From: Ryuthela nishihirai
Taxonomy: Eukaryota > Arthropoda > Arachnida > Araneae > Heptathelidae
DNA length: 64,000 nucleotides
Assembly: GCA_038380435.1 (NCBI GenBank)
Contig: JAWZYU010000013.1
Span: forward strand, 61,096,946-61,160,945
Direction: 5' to 3'
In this document: piece by piece, positions 1 through 10,936 of the stretch
Layout of the letters: each line of letters begins with the position of its first letter
How positions within the stretch are numbered: position 1 is the first letter of the stretch
Made by a program: the position numbers and the translations under genes
Notes under the pieces: model-generated
The model's input: the letters and a program-made list of their open reading frames with translations, nothing else
Told to the model about the DNA's origin: nothing
The model's database searches: none

Positions 1-1041
1 TAAATAGTCTGGTCTCTCGTAAATATTCACGATACTTTCCTCATTTCTAGTACGCACAGAAGGATTGATCACTCTTAAGAGTTCACCGTGAGCATCACCC
101 ACTAGTTGGGGTATGATGAGGTCGGAATAAGTGTACAGTCCGTCTATACCTCTTTTTAAATCCATAGCATAACGGGATGTAGATTCTTCAAACCATGTCT
201 CCATATGATCAAATCCTAACATCTCTCCTAATCCAGGATGTCTCTTAGGAAACATGATACGTCCTGATCCTCTTCCCAACACCTAAGTTTTCCCATTCGG
301 AAGTAAAAGGAATCGAAAAAAGTGTCTCACATCATTAGGTATCGCTAATCTCATTTCTTCAAAAAGACTGACTGCATTATCATATCGTCCATGATGTATG
401 TGTATTAGAGGTGTGGATGTCTCTACAACATCCACCGTCTCTGTATATTCTTCAGTCGGAGTAGTACGTAGTACATACAAACTGTAGGTGTCATCAGTCA
501 CTTGTATGCGAGATCCTGAGGATGTTAGAGGTACAGGTATTTCAGAAGTAAAACTACCAAACAGATTACGACCTATATAATTATCTTGCAATCCAAATAT
601 GGTATTCATGAAAGTTTTTGACTCTTTTGGAAATCGTATCCCATAATTATTGGCTAACAGTACACTAATAGTTTTCTCATTCTCATATTTAAATTGGATA
701 TTTTCTTTGATTTCTGCAGGTAAGTTGTCTCTCAATGCACGATATATGTAACGACCATTATAGACTCGTTTAGGTAAGGTAACTTTTACGTCATCCAAAG
801 GAGCTAATTCTCTCACTCTCGTTCTTTCTTCTTTTCTGGTTGTGTCATATTTAATTGCAAAAGTGTCGTTAGATGAATCTATATTATACCAACTGACAGG
901 TATGTGTACCTCTGCCAATCCGACTTCCCACTGTCCTTGGAGTTCAACAGACTGTGCAAGTTGTGTAGTATAATCCGATTGTCTGTTGTCTGGATAAATG
1001 TTAACACTGGCTGTAGAAGGTAACGTCAAATAGAAAGCCAT
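1..1041 (-). pseudogene. F54H12.2-type virus-like element protein, interrupted and cut by window edge
   Basis: The minus-strand frame starts at an ATG at 1041 and reads 252 codons to a TAG at 283-285. The same frame then stays open to base 1 (about 94 more codons), so this stop is probably a lesion in a longer protein. The N-terminus (MAFYLTLPS, then YTTQL and a GxWEVGLAEV...WYN segment) matches what I recall of the conserved family called 'uncharacterized F54H12.2-like', found beside a transposon integrase in many invertebrates. Its function is unknown; a structural virion-type role is a guess. The start codon overlaps the end of the integrase frame by 16 bases, which is viral-style packing. 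Family identity is from memory. Confidence 0.6.
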
Positions 1042-2053
1042 TTTTCAGGGATCCACGAAGGGGTGCTGTAATCTGCCCACTTTACCAACACTCTCTTTTT
1101 TCGGTCTTTAGCCAGAATTTTTTCCACAGCGTAAAGTTTTGGAGATTTAACTTTCTGTAATTCTTCGTTGTAGAAAGTCCCTTTTATCTTTTGTCCGTCA
1201 CTGTTGATCACGTCATATACAGGAGGATTTCTATGTATTACTCTACGTACTTGGAATATTTCTCTAGTACACTGTTGAGATGCACCCTTCTTGAATGGAT
1301 GCTTGAGACTGCTTAAACGTACATGATCTCCAACTTTAAAAAGAGGACTTATCTTTTTCTCAGGGCTTCCGTAGAGCCGATTCCAAACCATACTTTCGTT
1401 ATGAATATTCACATCTTTGGGAGCCATTCCGTGAGCACTATGCTTAGACGCATTATAACTTTCCATCATACGTGGCAAAACATTGATAAGTTGAAATGTT
1501 TATGTTTTGTGAAATATCTCCATAATTTTTCTCTCAATGTACGATTCAAACCTTCTGCTAAGGCAGCTTTCTTGTCCCCATAAGAAACAAAGAAATGAAT
1601 GTTCTTATCCTTCAAATATTTTTGAAAGATTCGATTCGTGAATTCTGTGCCTTGATCTGTATTAAGAACCATGGGAATTCTGTCTTGGGAAATAATTTTT
1701 TCGAATGCATCTTTCATTGCTTTTCCTGTCTTGGTCTTCAAAGGTATTGCCCATGCATATCGAGACAAAATGTCGATAGCTACTAATATGTAGCTGTAAC
1801 CTTCATTAAATCGTGAGATATTTTTCACAATCATTAAATCTGCTTGCCATTGCTGGTCTAGCCCTGTCACGAACGTCTTATTTCTTCGGAATTTTGTTCT
1901 CGCCGGCTTGTGAAGAGTGTAAGTCTCCTCCCCCGACAACCATTCTTTGACTCTCTTTTTGGGCAGTCCAGTACTCTGGGATAATCGTGTTACTCCCCCA
2001 TAACTCCCAGGGTTCTCTGGTTGGTAGTAAACTTTCTCCAACTTTGAATTCAT
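1026..2053 (-). pseudogene. Retroviral-type integrase with C-terminal chromodomain, frameshifted
   Basis: Two overlapping frames together cover one integrase. The upstream frame (1466-2053, 195 aa) has the RNase H-like core: QADLMIV with the first Asp at residue 72, NTDQGTEF with the second Asp at 133, and a Glu near 167 in AEGLNRT, spaced about as in a D,D-35-E enzyme. The downstream frame (1026-1478, 150 aa) carries an SH3-like segment (FKVGDHVRL) and ends in a chromodomain-like stretch (VLVKWADY...SWIPE). The frame changes between about 1466 and 1500, so this copy cannot make a full enzyme. Integrases of this 'F54H12.3' type belong to Polinton/Maverick and related virus-like elements; they insert the linear DNA element into the genome. 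It is minus strand and tightly packed with its neighbours. Confidence 0.75.
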
Positions 2054-2056
2054 CGA

Positions 2057-2528
2057 CTAGTAGAAGTTTTCCTTCTTTAATCCAGAGCTCGAGTGATAAC
2101 GAATCGGGAACGTCAATGGAAGTCGCTCTGCCGCTTCTTCACACAGTTTTCTCGATGTGTAAATGATGGGGTGCTCGTAGTAAAGATCTTTTGTCTTTGT
2201 GTTCACTAGACAAAATCGATAGCTCAGAGCCCACAACATGCTTTCGAACCCAATGACTATAAGAAACTAGTTTCTTCCACTGTTCATAAGTCAAACTAAT
2301 TCCTTTTACAGTAGGTTTCAGACGTAAAAATAATCTTATATCCACTGTTTGATTGCAGACACTTAAATAAATATTTCTTCCCAAATGACGGGATTCGCCA
2401 CAACTAGTGATTAAATAGTCTTGAGAAAACACCATTCCCAACCATACAGTTCCCCCTATAGTCAAACATGCTATTATTATTATATCTAGTACTAGCTTAC
2501 GTGATACCATCATGTGAAATGAGAACAT
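2057..2528 (-). pseudogene. PC4/p15 coactivator-like protein of the virus-like element, frameshifted
   Basis: The frame at 2139-2528 begins with a hydrophobic segment (residues about 13-34), followed by a stretch that fits the single-strand DNA-binding PC4/p15 fold: NIYLSV, VDIRLFL, then KPTVKGISLTYEQWKKL. The KGISL...EQW pattern is the PC4 hallmark. A second frame at 2057-2239 (SYRFCLVNTKTKDLYYEHP...) probably continues the C-terminus after a frameshift near 2200-2240. PC4 proteins bind single-stranded DNA and assist transcription or repair; such a gene in a mobile element could serve replication or late transcription, which is inference. It sits directly upstream of the integrase in the same direction. 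Confidence 0.55.
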
Positions 2529-2559
2529 AAGTCATTATACAGTAGGTAATATCAAACTT

Positions 2560-3105
2560 TTATTTATGAAACCACGAGTTTGAAATATACAGATTTTCCT
2601 TCACACTCTCTAACAAATCCGTATAGGAGAGAGATGCGAGGAAGATGTCATCCACATAGCAGAGTAACCCACGAGTCCATACAGAATTCACAAAGGTAGA
2701 AGCTATATCATCAATATTTAAGGCACGAACTGCATCGTCCAAGTAGAGATTTAAACATTGTTCTTTATCTTCAGGTTCCACAGTTCTCGTACTAGGAAGT
2801 AAGTGATGCAGCAGATCTTGATGAATAATGTCCGACAAGAACTCTATCAACTGGCCTTCTCGTACAGCAGGAGGTGCGAGAAGGAATGCTAGTAACGCAT
2901 CCCTCTGTTCGGCAATGGCATGACGTAGATGAAAATTCGCATCAGATCTACGATAGAAGTCCACACTATTCTTAACATCTCCACGATGGTTACGAAGTAT
3001 GTCCCGGTCTTGAGAACAATGAACACCGTGTTCTCTATGATATCCACATTCAGCTCCTGAGATTTTAAGCAAGTCTTTAAATTTTGGACAACCTCGTTTC
3101 TCCAA
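2560..3105 (-). CDS. Unrecognised 181-aa protein of the virus-like block
   Basis: A 181-codon minus-strand frame, open throughout and first in the reading order of the block. The N-terminal third is Cys/His-containing (GCPKF, ECGYHREHGVHC), which may suggest a metal site but does not match a pattern I can name. The C-terminal two thirds are acidic and helix-prone (QRDALLAFLL, LIEFLSDII, LYLDDAVRALNIDDI). No signal peptide or membrane span is evident. The start ATG at 3105 is the first in frame; the frame stays open for a few codons upstream, so a lost upstream exon or start is possible. I do not recognise the family. Confidence 0.45.
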   Translation of the reverse strand: MEKRGCPKFKDLLKISGAECGYHREHGVHCSQDRDILRNHRGDVKNSVDFYRRSDANFHLRHAIAEQRDALLAFLLAPPAVREGQLIEFLSDIIHQDLLHHLLPSTRTVEPEDKEQCLNLYLDDAVRALNIDDIASTFVNSVWTRGLLCYVDDIFLASLSYTDLLESVKENLYISNSWFHK

Positions 3106-3125
3106 ATCAAGAGATTCATATCAAG

Positions 3126-3715
3126 AGATGAACGTACTACAGTGAATTTATGATAAACGTGTCATGAATCTGAAAAATAGAAAAGAAGAATTGTTATGTT
3201 GTAGTTGTGGATATCCGAAAGGAGGCATAATTAGTTTCAGTATGTACATGATGGGTGTAAAAAGAGAAGAAGTATTTTTATATGGTGAGTGAGCGGAAGG
3301 TTGATTAGTTTTTTGGTGTGGATCATGTTGGTAAGCTGGTAAAGGAATAGAAGAATTCGTCGACTTGAGTGGTGATCAAAGTCTGAAAAATATTGTTTCT
3401 GAGAAACCAGTACACTTAGCCGCAATTTTGGAGTACTTGAGGATTAAAACCTAAGAAGGAAGTCATTTTGTGTATAGTTATTTAGTTATGTAGGAATTGG
3501 TAAGGTCATTCTCGAGATATTGCAAGTATTCACATATATGATTCTATCGTTAGATTAAAAATTTGTTCACACATAAGATAAACATAGGTATCTTTAGTTT
3601 ATGTATATGTTTTTATCCATACTTTTGTATTAAATCACATTATTTTAGATTTATTGTTACTAGTTGTTATTTTTGAACACACGCTAAGTTTTCATCTGTT
3701 TGAATTCATATTAAT
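3126..3715. other. AT-rich spacer, possible decayed 5' LTR
   Basis: No coding frame worth reporting. It lies between the virus-like block and the primer-binding-site-like sequence at 3716, so it should contain the 5' LTR of the gypsy element. I could not place the LTR ends because no matching 3' LTR was found downstream. Confidence 0.3.
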
Positions 3716-3733
3716 TGGTGTTAGAAGTGGAAT
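3716..3733 (+). other. Primer-binding site complementary to tRNA-Leu-type 3' end
   Basis: The motif TGGTGTTAGAAGTGG resembles the TGGTGTCAGAAGTGGG start seen just inside the 5' LTR of many gypsy elements, which pairs with the 3' end of a leucine tRNA. It lies 34 bases before the gag ATG at 3750 and marks where the LTR should end. Confidence 0.6.
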
Positions 3734-3749
3734 ACTATTATTATTTTGA

Positions 3750-4798
3750 ATGCCGTTAACTAGAAGTATGGATGAATTAGTAAAACTAATGACTGACATT
3801 AAAGGTGAAATAGCTGTCTAATGCAATAAAATTAGTGATCTTGCTAGTCGAAATATTGACATTAAAGGTGAAATTGGTGGCATGAAAACTGAAATCGGCT
3901 CTCAAAAAGATGACTCAAAAAACGTTTAAAGGTTTAAATTGGTGTAAAAAATGATATTGAAAGTCAGTTTCAGATTTTAGAAAACGAAAGGTTACCTTCT
4001 TCTTGTGATAATGATAATTTTAGTGACAATAATGTTTTTACACATATTGCTAGAAATACAACTAAACCTTCTACATATGATGGTCAATCATCTTGAACAG
4101 TATTTAAAACACAGTTTGAAGTCATCGCTAGAGCTAATGATTGGAATGAATTTCAAAAGGCCAGTTTTCTTGCAGCTTCCTTAAGAAACTCTGCTGCAGA
4201 AGTTTTACAGTCTGTTCCAGAAGAAAAACGACTTGATTATCAAAGTCTGGTTTCTGCATTAGAACTCAGGTTTGGCGATAGTTATTCAAAACAATATTAT
4301 ATGACTCAATTTAAACGTCGTATGCAGAAGAGCGGTAAAACTTTGAATAACTTGTTAGTGATATTGAGCGTCTAGCTAGATTACCTTATTAGTAACTATC
4401 CACCAAAAATTCAAGATAACTTAGCTCAGTTACAATTTCTTGATGCTATTGCTGACCCTGAAACTCAACAATATCTGAGGATGTTGGAAGGTGAAACCTT
4501 AAATCAGCTGTGGTACATGCCATGAAGTACGAGTGCTCCAGGCTTTCCTCCCGAGCGAACAAACATACAGTGAGATTTGTGAATGCAGAAGAATCTGTAG
4601 AAAAGGATAGTGAAATGCAGAACTAACCAAAGTCATATTATCCGTTTTGAAAGAAATAAAAGTTTCCTCTTCAAAAACTTCCATAGACCTTCAGTGTTGG
4701 AATTGTGGCAAGATCGGACATATTCGTGCCAAATGTAATAAGAAACGAATGAGGAGTCCAAGTCCATCTACTAGAAAACAGGATCAGGGAAACAGAAA
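3750..4798 (+). pseudogene. gypsy gag polyprotein remnant with CCHC zinc knuckle
   Basis: A start ATG at 3750 opens a short frame (PLTRSMDEL) that soon hits stops; later frames at about 4080-4370 read a gag-like capsid segment (FKTQFEVIARAN, ALELRFGDSY). The nucleocapsid zinc knuckle is clear at 4695-4736: C-W-N-C-G-K-I-G-H-I-R-A-K-C, a perfect CX2CX4HX4C. Gag would form the retrotransposon particle and package RNA. Several in-frame stops and frameshifts make it non-functional. Confidence 0.7.
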
Positions 4799-4924
4799 TT
4801 AGTCAGTCTTGCGGGGCAAAGGCTGGCTGTTGATTGGTTGGTCCCAGGGGAAGTCGCCCACGTTTCAGCACTACATGGGGAGAATAACGGATTAATAGCT
4901 GATGGAACCATGAATGGAGTGCCT

Positions 4925-5563
4925 TCCCATAGACACTGGTGCAAATGTAACTTTACTCAGAACAGACGTAATAGAGAAGATAATACCTCACCCAAACCGG
5001 AATGCTAGACAATCTAATATAACCCTACAAACAGCCATTGGACATCGTGCTAAAGTCCATGGAAAGATAGAACATCAAAGTTGGTAGCTGTCTGGTATGC
5101 CATCCTGTTTACATCTCTGACATTACAATGAATGCATATTAGGGCTTGATTTCCTAAAGAAACATGGATTCAGCATTAGACCCAGTGACAGCCTACTCAT
5201 CTATAAGACAGAAGAGATTCCTCAGCTTTTAGTCGAACATCTGATTCTTTATCAAGTGTGACAACAGTATTAGTGACAGAAGACAGAGAGGTCCCAGCAC
5301 AAAGTGAAATTATAGTCTGTGGACATCGGGCGGAGACTTCTGGGGCCTTCCGATTGGCAGTCACTGATGTCCCTAGTAAAGGAGCTTTGGCTAATGGTAT
5401 CCTGGTTGCAAGGACTTTAGTTAGTGTAGATAAAGAACAGATTACTATCAGAGTGATGAACTGTAACAAATCCAATAGAATATTAAAAAAAGGTGAAGAA
5501 TTAGTAATATGTGAACCTGTTACTTGGGTAACATGTATAAACACAATAGAAGTTACTGACTGA
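4925..5563 (+). pseudogene. gypsy aspartic protease and protease-RT linker remnant
   Basis: The protease active site reads IDTGANVTLL with the catalytic DTG at 4932-4940. After frameshifts, an open stretch at 5258-5563 (101 aa) carries the linker typical between protease and RT in gypsy pol (VPAQSEIIVCG, PSKGALANGILVARTLV). The enzyme would cleave the gag-pol polyprotein; in this copy the frames are broken. Confidence 0.65.
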
Positions 5564-5789
5564 AATCAACACCATACAGACATCCCATCTTATCTTACTG
5601 ACTTATGGAGAGAAACAAGAAGAATATTAAATGAAGACCAAGCCGCTAAGACCGAGAACCTACTGAAATAGTTTTCCGATATTTTTCTGCAACATCAAAT
5701 GATTATGGCTGTAGTAACCTGACAGAACATAAGATCAACACTGGTGATTCTCCTCCAGTCCATCTATCAGAAAGAAGGCTCCCATTGGC

Positions 5790-6528
5790 ATAATAGGAGG
5801 AGACAGAACAACTCATAAGGGACATGGAAGCTCAAGACATTATAGAACAATCACAGAGTCCCTGGAAATCACCAGTGGTTCTTGTGAAGAAAAAGGATGG
5901 ATCTACCCGATTTTGTATGGTTTACCGCAGATTAAATGATATAACAAAGAAAAACTGCTTTCCTTTACCCAGGATTGATGATACACTGGACACTCAATCT
6001 GGGTCAGAATGGTTCTCGTGTTGAAGAGCGGCTATTGGCAAATTGGTATACATCTTGAAGATCATGAGAAAACAGTTTTCACTACAGGAAATGGACTTTG
6101 GCAGTTTAAAGTGATGCCATTTGGACTTTGCAACATTTGAGTGCCTAATGGAGTCGGTGCTCAAAGGTTTGTGTGGGGAGGTCTGCCTGTTTTACTTGGA
6201 CGACATCATTGTTCTCGGAAAATCTTTTGTAAAACGTTTGAGAAATCTTCGTCAAGTGTTTGAAAAACTTAGGGCAGCCAAGCTAAAATTGGGACCGACT
6301 AAGTGTAAACTGTTCCAGCAAGAAGTTCATTACCTTGGTCATGTCATCAGTACATCAGGGATTAACACTGATCCTAGCAAGATAGAAGCTGTAAGAGACT
6401 GGCCTCCACCACAAGATGTTCATCAACACCTACTACAGAAGATTTGCCAAGGGTTTCTCCAACATCGCAAGGCCATTACATGGTTTGACAGAGGAGGGCC
6501 AGCGGTTCATGTGGACCACCGAATGTGA
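5790..6528 (+). pseudogene. gypsy reverse transcriptase remnant
   Basis: RT segments appear in order across broken frames: SPWKSPVVLVKKKDGSTRFC (5824-6024), LKSGYWQIGI after a stop at 6022-6024, VMPFGLCN near 6110, and the palm motif FYLDDIIV with catalytic YLDD at 6193-6204, then HYLGHVIS. The Asp of the conserved VDYRRLN motif is replaced (MVYRRLN). An in-frame stop lies just before the LKSGYWQ motif and a frameshift near 6120, so no active enzyme is encoded. Confidence 0.8.
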
Positions 6529-6599
6529 CGTAGCCTTCCAACAGTTGAAGCAGACTCTTTCCACATAGATATGCACAGCAGCAGTGTTAGCATATCCAC

Positions 6600-7200
6600 A
6601 AACTGGAAAACAGTTCATAATAGATACTGACGCAAGTAACACGGGAGTTGGTGCTGTACTTTCACAACAACAAGACGAACAAGAAAAAGTTACTGCATAC
6701 TTTAGCAAAACGCTATCCAAACCAGAACGAAATTATTGTTTCACACGAAAAGAACTGTAATAGCAATAGTAAAAGCAATAGAGCATTTTCATCATTATCT
6801 CTATGGCCAGAAATTTCTTATAAGCACTGATCATGCTGTACTCAGATGGTTAAAAATAAAAAATAAAAAAAATACCCCCTCAAGTAGCTGCTTGCCACAG
6901 AGGTCAGACAGGAGCCTATCAGTTTATATGCCATAATATAAGGTCTGAGAGGATGGCAGGACCTCAGAAGAAAAACGACACATACAGCCATGCCTTACCC
7001 GGGGCTTGAAGCCAGGTCCCTTAGATCAGTAGCCAAACGCGCTAACCACTCGGCCATGGGAACTAAACTTTAAAAACCGTGAAAGACAAATCGCTAGGTG
7101 GATACAGCGGTTACAAGAGTACAATTTCTCCATCGAGCATCGAAGTGGCAAAATGCATTGGAATGCAGATGCCCTTTCCAGACGTCCATGTATTGACAAC
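6600..7200 (+). pseudogene. gypsy RNase H domain split by a SINE
   Basis: The N-terminal part reads [17 protein letters not shown] (catalytic Asp codon at 6623), then [11 protein letters not shown] and HHYLYGQKFLISTDH up to LRWLK at about 6855. The frame is then cut by a minus-strand SINE (6851-7060) and resumes at about 7065 with FKNRERQIARWIQ, FSIEHRSGKMH and NADALSRRP. The SINE therefore inserted into an already integrated retrotransposon. A second stop interrupts the N-terminal half. Confidence 0.75.
6851..7060 (-). mobile_element. tRNA-derived SINE, full-length copy, inside gypsy RNase H
   Basis: Read on the minus strand from 7060, the head is tRNA-like: CCCATGGCCGAGTGGTTAGC (A box region) and GCTTCAAGCCC (B box), the internal RNA polymerase III promoter. 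A body of about 80 bases follows, then a 3' module shared with three other sites here (ACTGAyAGGCTCCTGTC, then CTCTGTGGCAAGCAGCT, then GAGGGGGTA), and a T/A-rich tail. The tail is T-rich on the sense strand rather than poly(A). The partner LINE is not identified. Confidence 0.75.
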
Positions 7201-7229
7201 TGTAACATTGCTATAATGCAGAGTTGAAA

Positions 7230-7796
7230 TATGGTACTAAAGAAGTAATACCCATAAGACAAATAACATCGACACAAGCAAACAGTGATACTCCTAACAT
7301 CTGAAGAGGTTTCAGTGGTGTAATGTAACAACATTAATGCACTAATGAACTACTATGGAGTTTATTATCAAGTAATTGACTAAGGGCAATTTATCGACTC
7401 TTCAAAGTAATGTCAAATGAGTATTTCTTCGTAATAGAAACAAGTATTCATCTACTCCTCTGGTATCAGATTCTGAGGTGCACTTGAAAAGAACTTATGA
7501 AACTTTCTTCACTAGAATCCTTCAACTTCTCTTTGGAAAATGTTCAGTACAAAAATAATGGCTGGCTTGTGTATGCGTGGTTCAAAGTCATGAGTCTATT
7601 GATAGCTGAACAATCTGGTCACACCAAAATGCCTTGTTTTTTGTTCGAGTAGGACAGACAAGTAAGAGGAGAACATTGGACAAAGAGAGTGTAGCCTCTG
7701 AGAAAAACTCGGACACCAGGTTCTGGACTGGCTATTACAGTTTAGGTTACTAAGTCTGCGCAGAACCTTCACTGCAATACACTACTATTATATATA
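7230..7796. other. Decayed sequence between gypsy and mariner, with a repeat shared across the mariner element
   Basis: No recognisable coding domain. The end of this stretch (7733-7787, CAGTTTAGGTTACTAAG...CACTGCAATACAC) recurs in diverged form at 9270-9330 on the other side of the mariner element. The transposon thus landed within or between tandem copies, possibly of an LTR. Confidence 0.35.
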
Positions 7797-9217
7797 CAGG
7801 GCGTTTCAAAATTCTCTGTACAAATTTCAATGGGATATAGGGAACGCCAAGACAAACCTTTTTTGTCTATCAATGTATGTCCACTGACGTAAACATTCGG
7901 TACTAGAGGAAGCTGACAGAAATATCAGTGGAGCTGGGAGTCTGAATGGAAACTAGTGTGAACATGTTTATTTAAAGAAACTGCTCAAATTTGCGACCGG
8001 CAGCAGCATTGCATGCCTGACAGTGTCAAAACTTTGATTACCGTACATGTTGAAAGATTCCTGGAATTTCATGAACAGTTGCAGTGGAGATAGGGATTCT
8101 TCACTGAGTCAATGGGAGTTTCGTACACGAGGTTCTTCATGTGTTCCCAGAGGAAGAAATCGATACATGTTAAATCAGGCGATCTTGATGGTCAGGTGAC
8201 GGGTCCACCTAGGATTATCCATCAGTCCCCAAAATTGACGTTCATATAATCCTGCACATCATTGCTGAAGTGTTCTGGCACCCCATCATGTTGTACCCAC
8301 ATTTGTCTGCAAATTGCCCCGGGAACATCTTCCAGCAGTCCCACCAATGTTTCTTCAAAAAATACCCGATAAATCTGCCTGTTGAGTCAGGGAGACAGCA
8401 GGTATGGTCCAATCAAAATGTCATGAATGATACCCGCCCAAACATTGACGATGAACCGTTGTTGATGACCATGCACCATTGTGGCATGTGGATTTTCGTG
8501 CGCCAAATGTGAGAACTTTGCACATTAAACACATCCTCACATGTGAAACAGGCCTCATCTGAGAAGAGCATATGAGCTGAAAAATCAGGCTGCACTATGG
8601 TTTGCTGCAGAAACTAGACACGAATTCCACAAGAACAGGGTAATCCTGAAGTTACAATATCTGGACTCTCTGACGATGAAACGGATGTATCTGCTGCTCG
8701 TGCAACACTCTGCATACGAGGGCATGGTTCACACCAAGGCTATGCGCAACAGCTCACGTGCTTGTGCCTGGATTGTCCTCAATCACCATAGGATCTCTTC
8801 TTCCATGTCAGGAGTGTACATGGTTCTCTCCCGACCAGCACCAAGCATGTTTTAATGGAATGTTCCAGTTCCTCACAGTTGCCAGAGCAAACGCACAAAT
8901 GTTTGGTGATTTGGCACACGTCTCACAGCAGTTCTTCCATTTCCATTGGCAGCCCCATAGGCCACATTCATGTCATCCATCTTAGCAGTCGTGAAACATT
9001 TCATGTTACATGTAATGTGTGTGATTTACGAAAGCCAATGGCAAACACAAGTCCGTTCTCCATTGCCACTTCACCCCTGTAGCCAATTGCTGCGCTGCCA
9101 AACAGTGCTCTCTAGCACTGAAGGGTTACGTCAGCGGACATACATTCATAGACGAAAAAGGGTAGTCTTGGTGTTCCCTATCTCCCATTGAAATTTGTAC
9201 AGTTTTGAAACACCCTG
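7797..9217 (-). mobile_element. mariner-family DNA transposon with terminal inverted repeats
   Basis: The left end CAGGGCGTTTCAAAATTC at 7797 is mirrored at the right end (…TTTTGAAACACCCTG, ending 9217). Similarity extends about 55 bases inward on both sides (ATTTCAATGGGATATAGGGAA against TTCCCTATCTCCCATTG). TA dinucleotides at 7795-7796 and 9218-9219 are the target duplication. The minus strand carries transposase remnants: 8413-8595 reads MLFSDEACFTCEDVFN, the region of the second catalytic Asp, and about 8150-8300 reads WSPRSPDLT and DFFLWEHMKNLVYETP, the third-acid region. Stops and frameshifts break the frame. The full length of 1421 bp suits a single-gene Tc1/mariner element. Confidence 0.85.
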
Positions 9218-10930
9218 TACATATGAGATGGAAGCATTATATTATACAGTAGAGGTTAATAGGCTGAAATTGCAGTTTAGGTTACTAGGCTAAGAATACT
9301 CATGTGCTTCACTGTAATGCACATGAGTCATGCAGTGAAGCCTACCTAGATGCTTCACTGTAATGTAAAAGAGTGATGCAGTTGTTTTCTAAATAAATAA
9401 TAATTATTATTATTTTGCAGAAATTGCAGAGAACAACGGAAACCTTATTTTAAGCTCTGTGTACGAACTTTCAAAAGAATAAGTATTGAAATCTTTCTAT
9501 CGTAGCTATGGCCAACTACAGCTGTGTCCCTGAAACAAAATGGCAGTCTACTCGTACCTCTATACCATAGAGATTACAAAGGGCATTGCCATTTTTTACA
9601 CTTCCGTAATCTTGACACACTTTATGGGCGGCATAACGTGATCCCTTAATTTTTTCCAAAATATGCAAATTAACATTTTTCACAAATGGTGTAATATTAT
9701 TTCTCTGCTTTTGCACAACATAGTTACTAAACCAGCAGAAAAAAGATCCAAAAATACCATAAATTTTTGAGATATTAAAAAGTTATGCAGCAATGTAATT
9801 ACAATATAAATTGCAACTTAATAAATATTATAATATTTAACCTTATTAAATTGGTACCCTTATATCTATCATCAATGAATAGAATCATTATTGTTGCCAC
9901 TTGTACTCACCAAAAACCAACCGGTGGTGGAAATTCACACCCAGTTGAACAGGTAAACAGTATCTTTTAAACATAAATTAATATCTTCAAAAAATATTCA
10001 AGTTACCGTGTTATACTAGAAATGTGTGTGCCAAAAACAAGGGGGGAACTGAAAGGTTAAAAAAATTACTCCAAAACATGTACAGGTATTTGGGTGATAA
10101 GTAAATTAAAACAATTTATATGGCTCTTAGCAGAAGTAAGGAGATATCATTATTTTTTATTACATAAAATCTTTGAACAACAGAAAATAATGAGCATGGC
10201 ACTAAAAAAAAATCCATACTTGAGCCTTGGTTGGCTTTTGATGAGCACAAAGGGAAAACATCCCACACAACCGCTGATAACTTATGGATATCGAGAAAAT
10301 GTGCAGAATATCCAGAAGATATCTCTAAACATCCATTAGACATCTCTCAACATAATATTTAAAAGATATTATACAGACCTCCCGGGATATTATATGGACA
10401 TTTAATAATTCAACATCTCGTGCATTATAAGGGTTAATACAATTAATTCAATTTATAAATATGATACAATATTTAAGTTTATTATTTATTACATTTAGGA
10501 TTAATATCATCAGCAAAAGGTGTTCTCTGCAGTGGACTAATGTATATGAGATTGATTCCTCAATTTTTTTTCAAACTGCAAAATAACCCTCAATTGTTAC
10601 ATGTTTTGTCTGCATCTCACAACGAAAAGCAAGAATCAAACCTGGAATCACCTATATCAATTTGAAAAAAAAAAGAGAAAAGGTAACCTATCTTTAAAAG
10701 CCCAGTCCTCTGCATTGCAGACACAAAATCTACAGAATATTCTCTTTTTAGAAACATTCCATCCTTTTACCCATCTCGGCCATGGGAAAGAGGAAACTGT
10801 GGTTTATAGTCTGTCTGGAATAAAGTATACAATATTCTATTTTAGGAATGTGACCTTGAGTCAAGTACCTCTACAGGAAAATGCTAAGACAAGTTAATGA
10901 TGCCTTCTTGCCCACCAGATGGCATTTTTA
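9218..10930. other. Non-coding AT-rich region
   Basis: Apart from a small inverted repeat (9298-9328) and the diverged repeat at 9270-9380, I see only short chance frames and homopolymer runs. A minus-strand frame at 9516-9716 (66 aa, YAAHKVCQDYGSVKNGNALC) matches nothing I recognise. Confidence 0.4.
9298..9328. repeat. Inverted repeat, 10-base arms
   Basis: ACTCATGTGC and GCACATGAGT separated by 11 bases (TTCACTGTAAT). Confidence 0.8.
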
Positions 10931-10936
10931 CACCTG

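Larger units (their letters stand above)
3716..7230 (+). mobile_element. Ty3/gypsy LTR retrotransposon, decayed, 3' end lost
   Basis: The domains occur in gypsy order on the plus strand: primer-binding site (3716), gag with zinc knuckle (4695-4736), aspartic protease (from about 4929), reverse transcriptase with YLDD (6193-6204), and RNase H from about 6620, resuming after a SINE at 7065-7190 (ending NADALSRRP). Many stops and frameshifts break every domain. I could not see an integrase core downstream of RNase H, nor a 3' LTR, so the copy is truncated. RT before RNase H in this arrangement, together with the PBS type, points to Metaviridae rather than BEL/Pao or copia. Confidence 0.85.
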
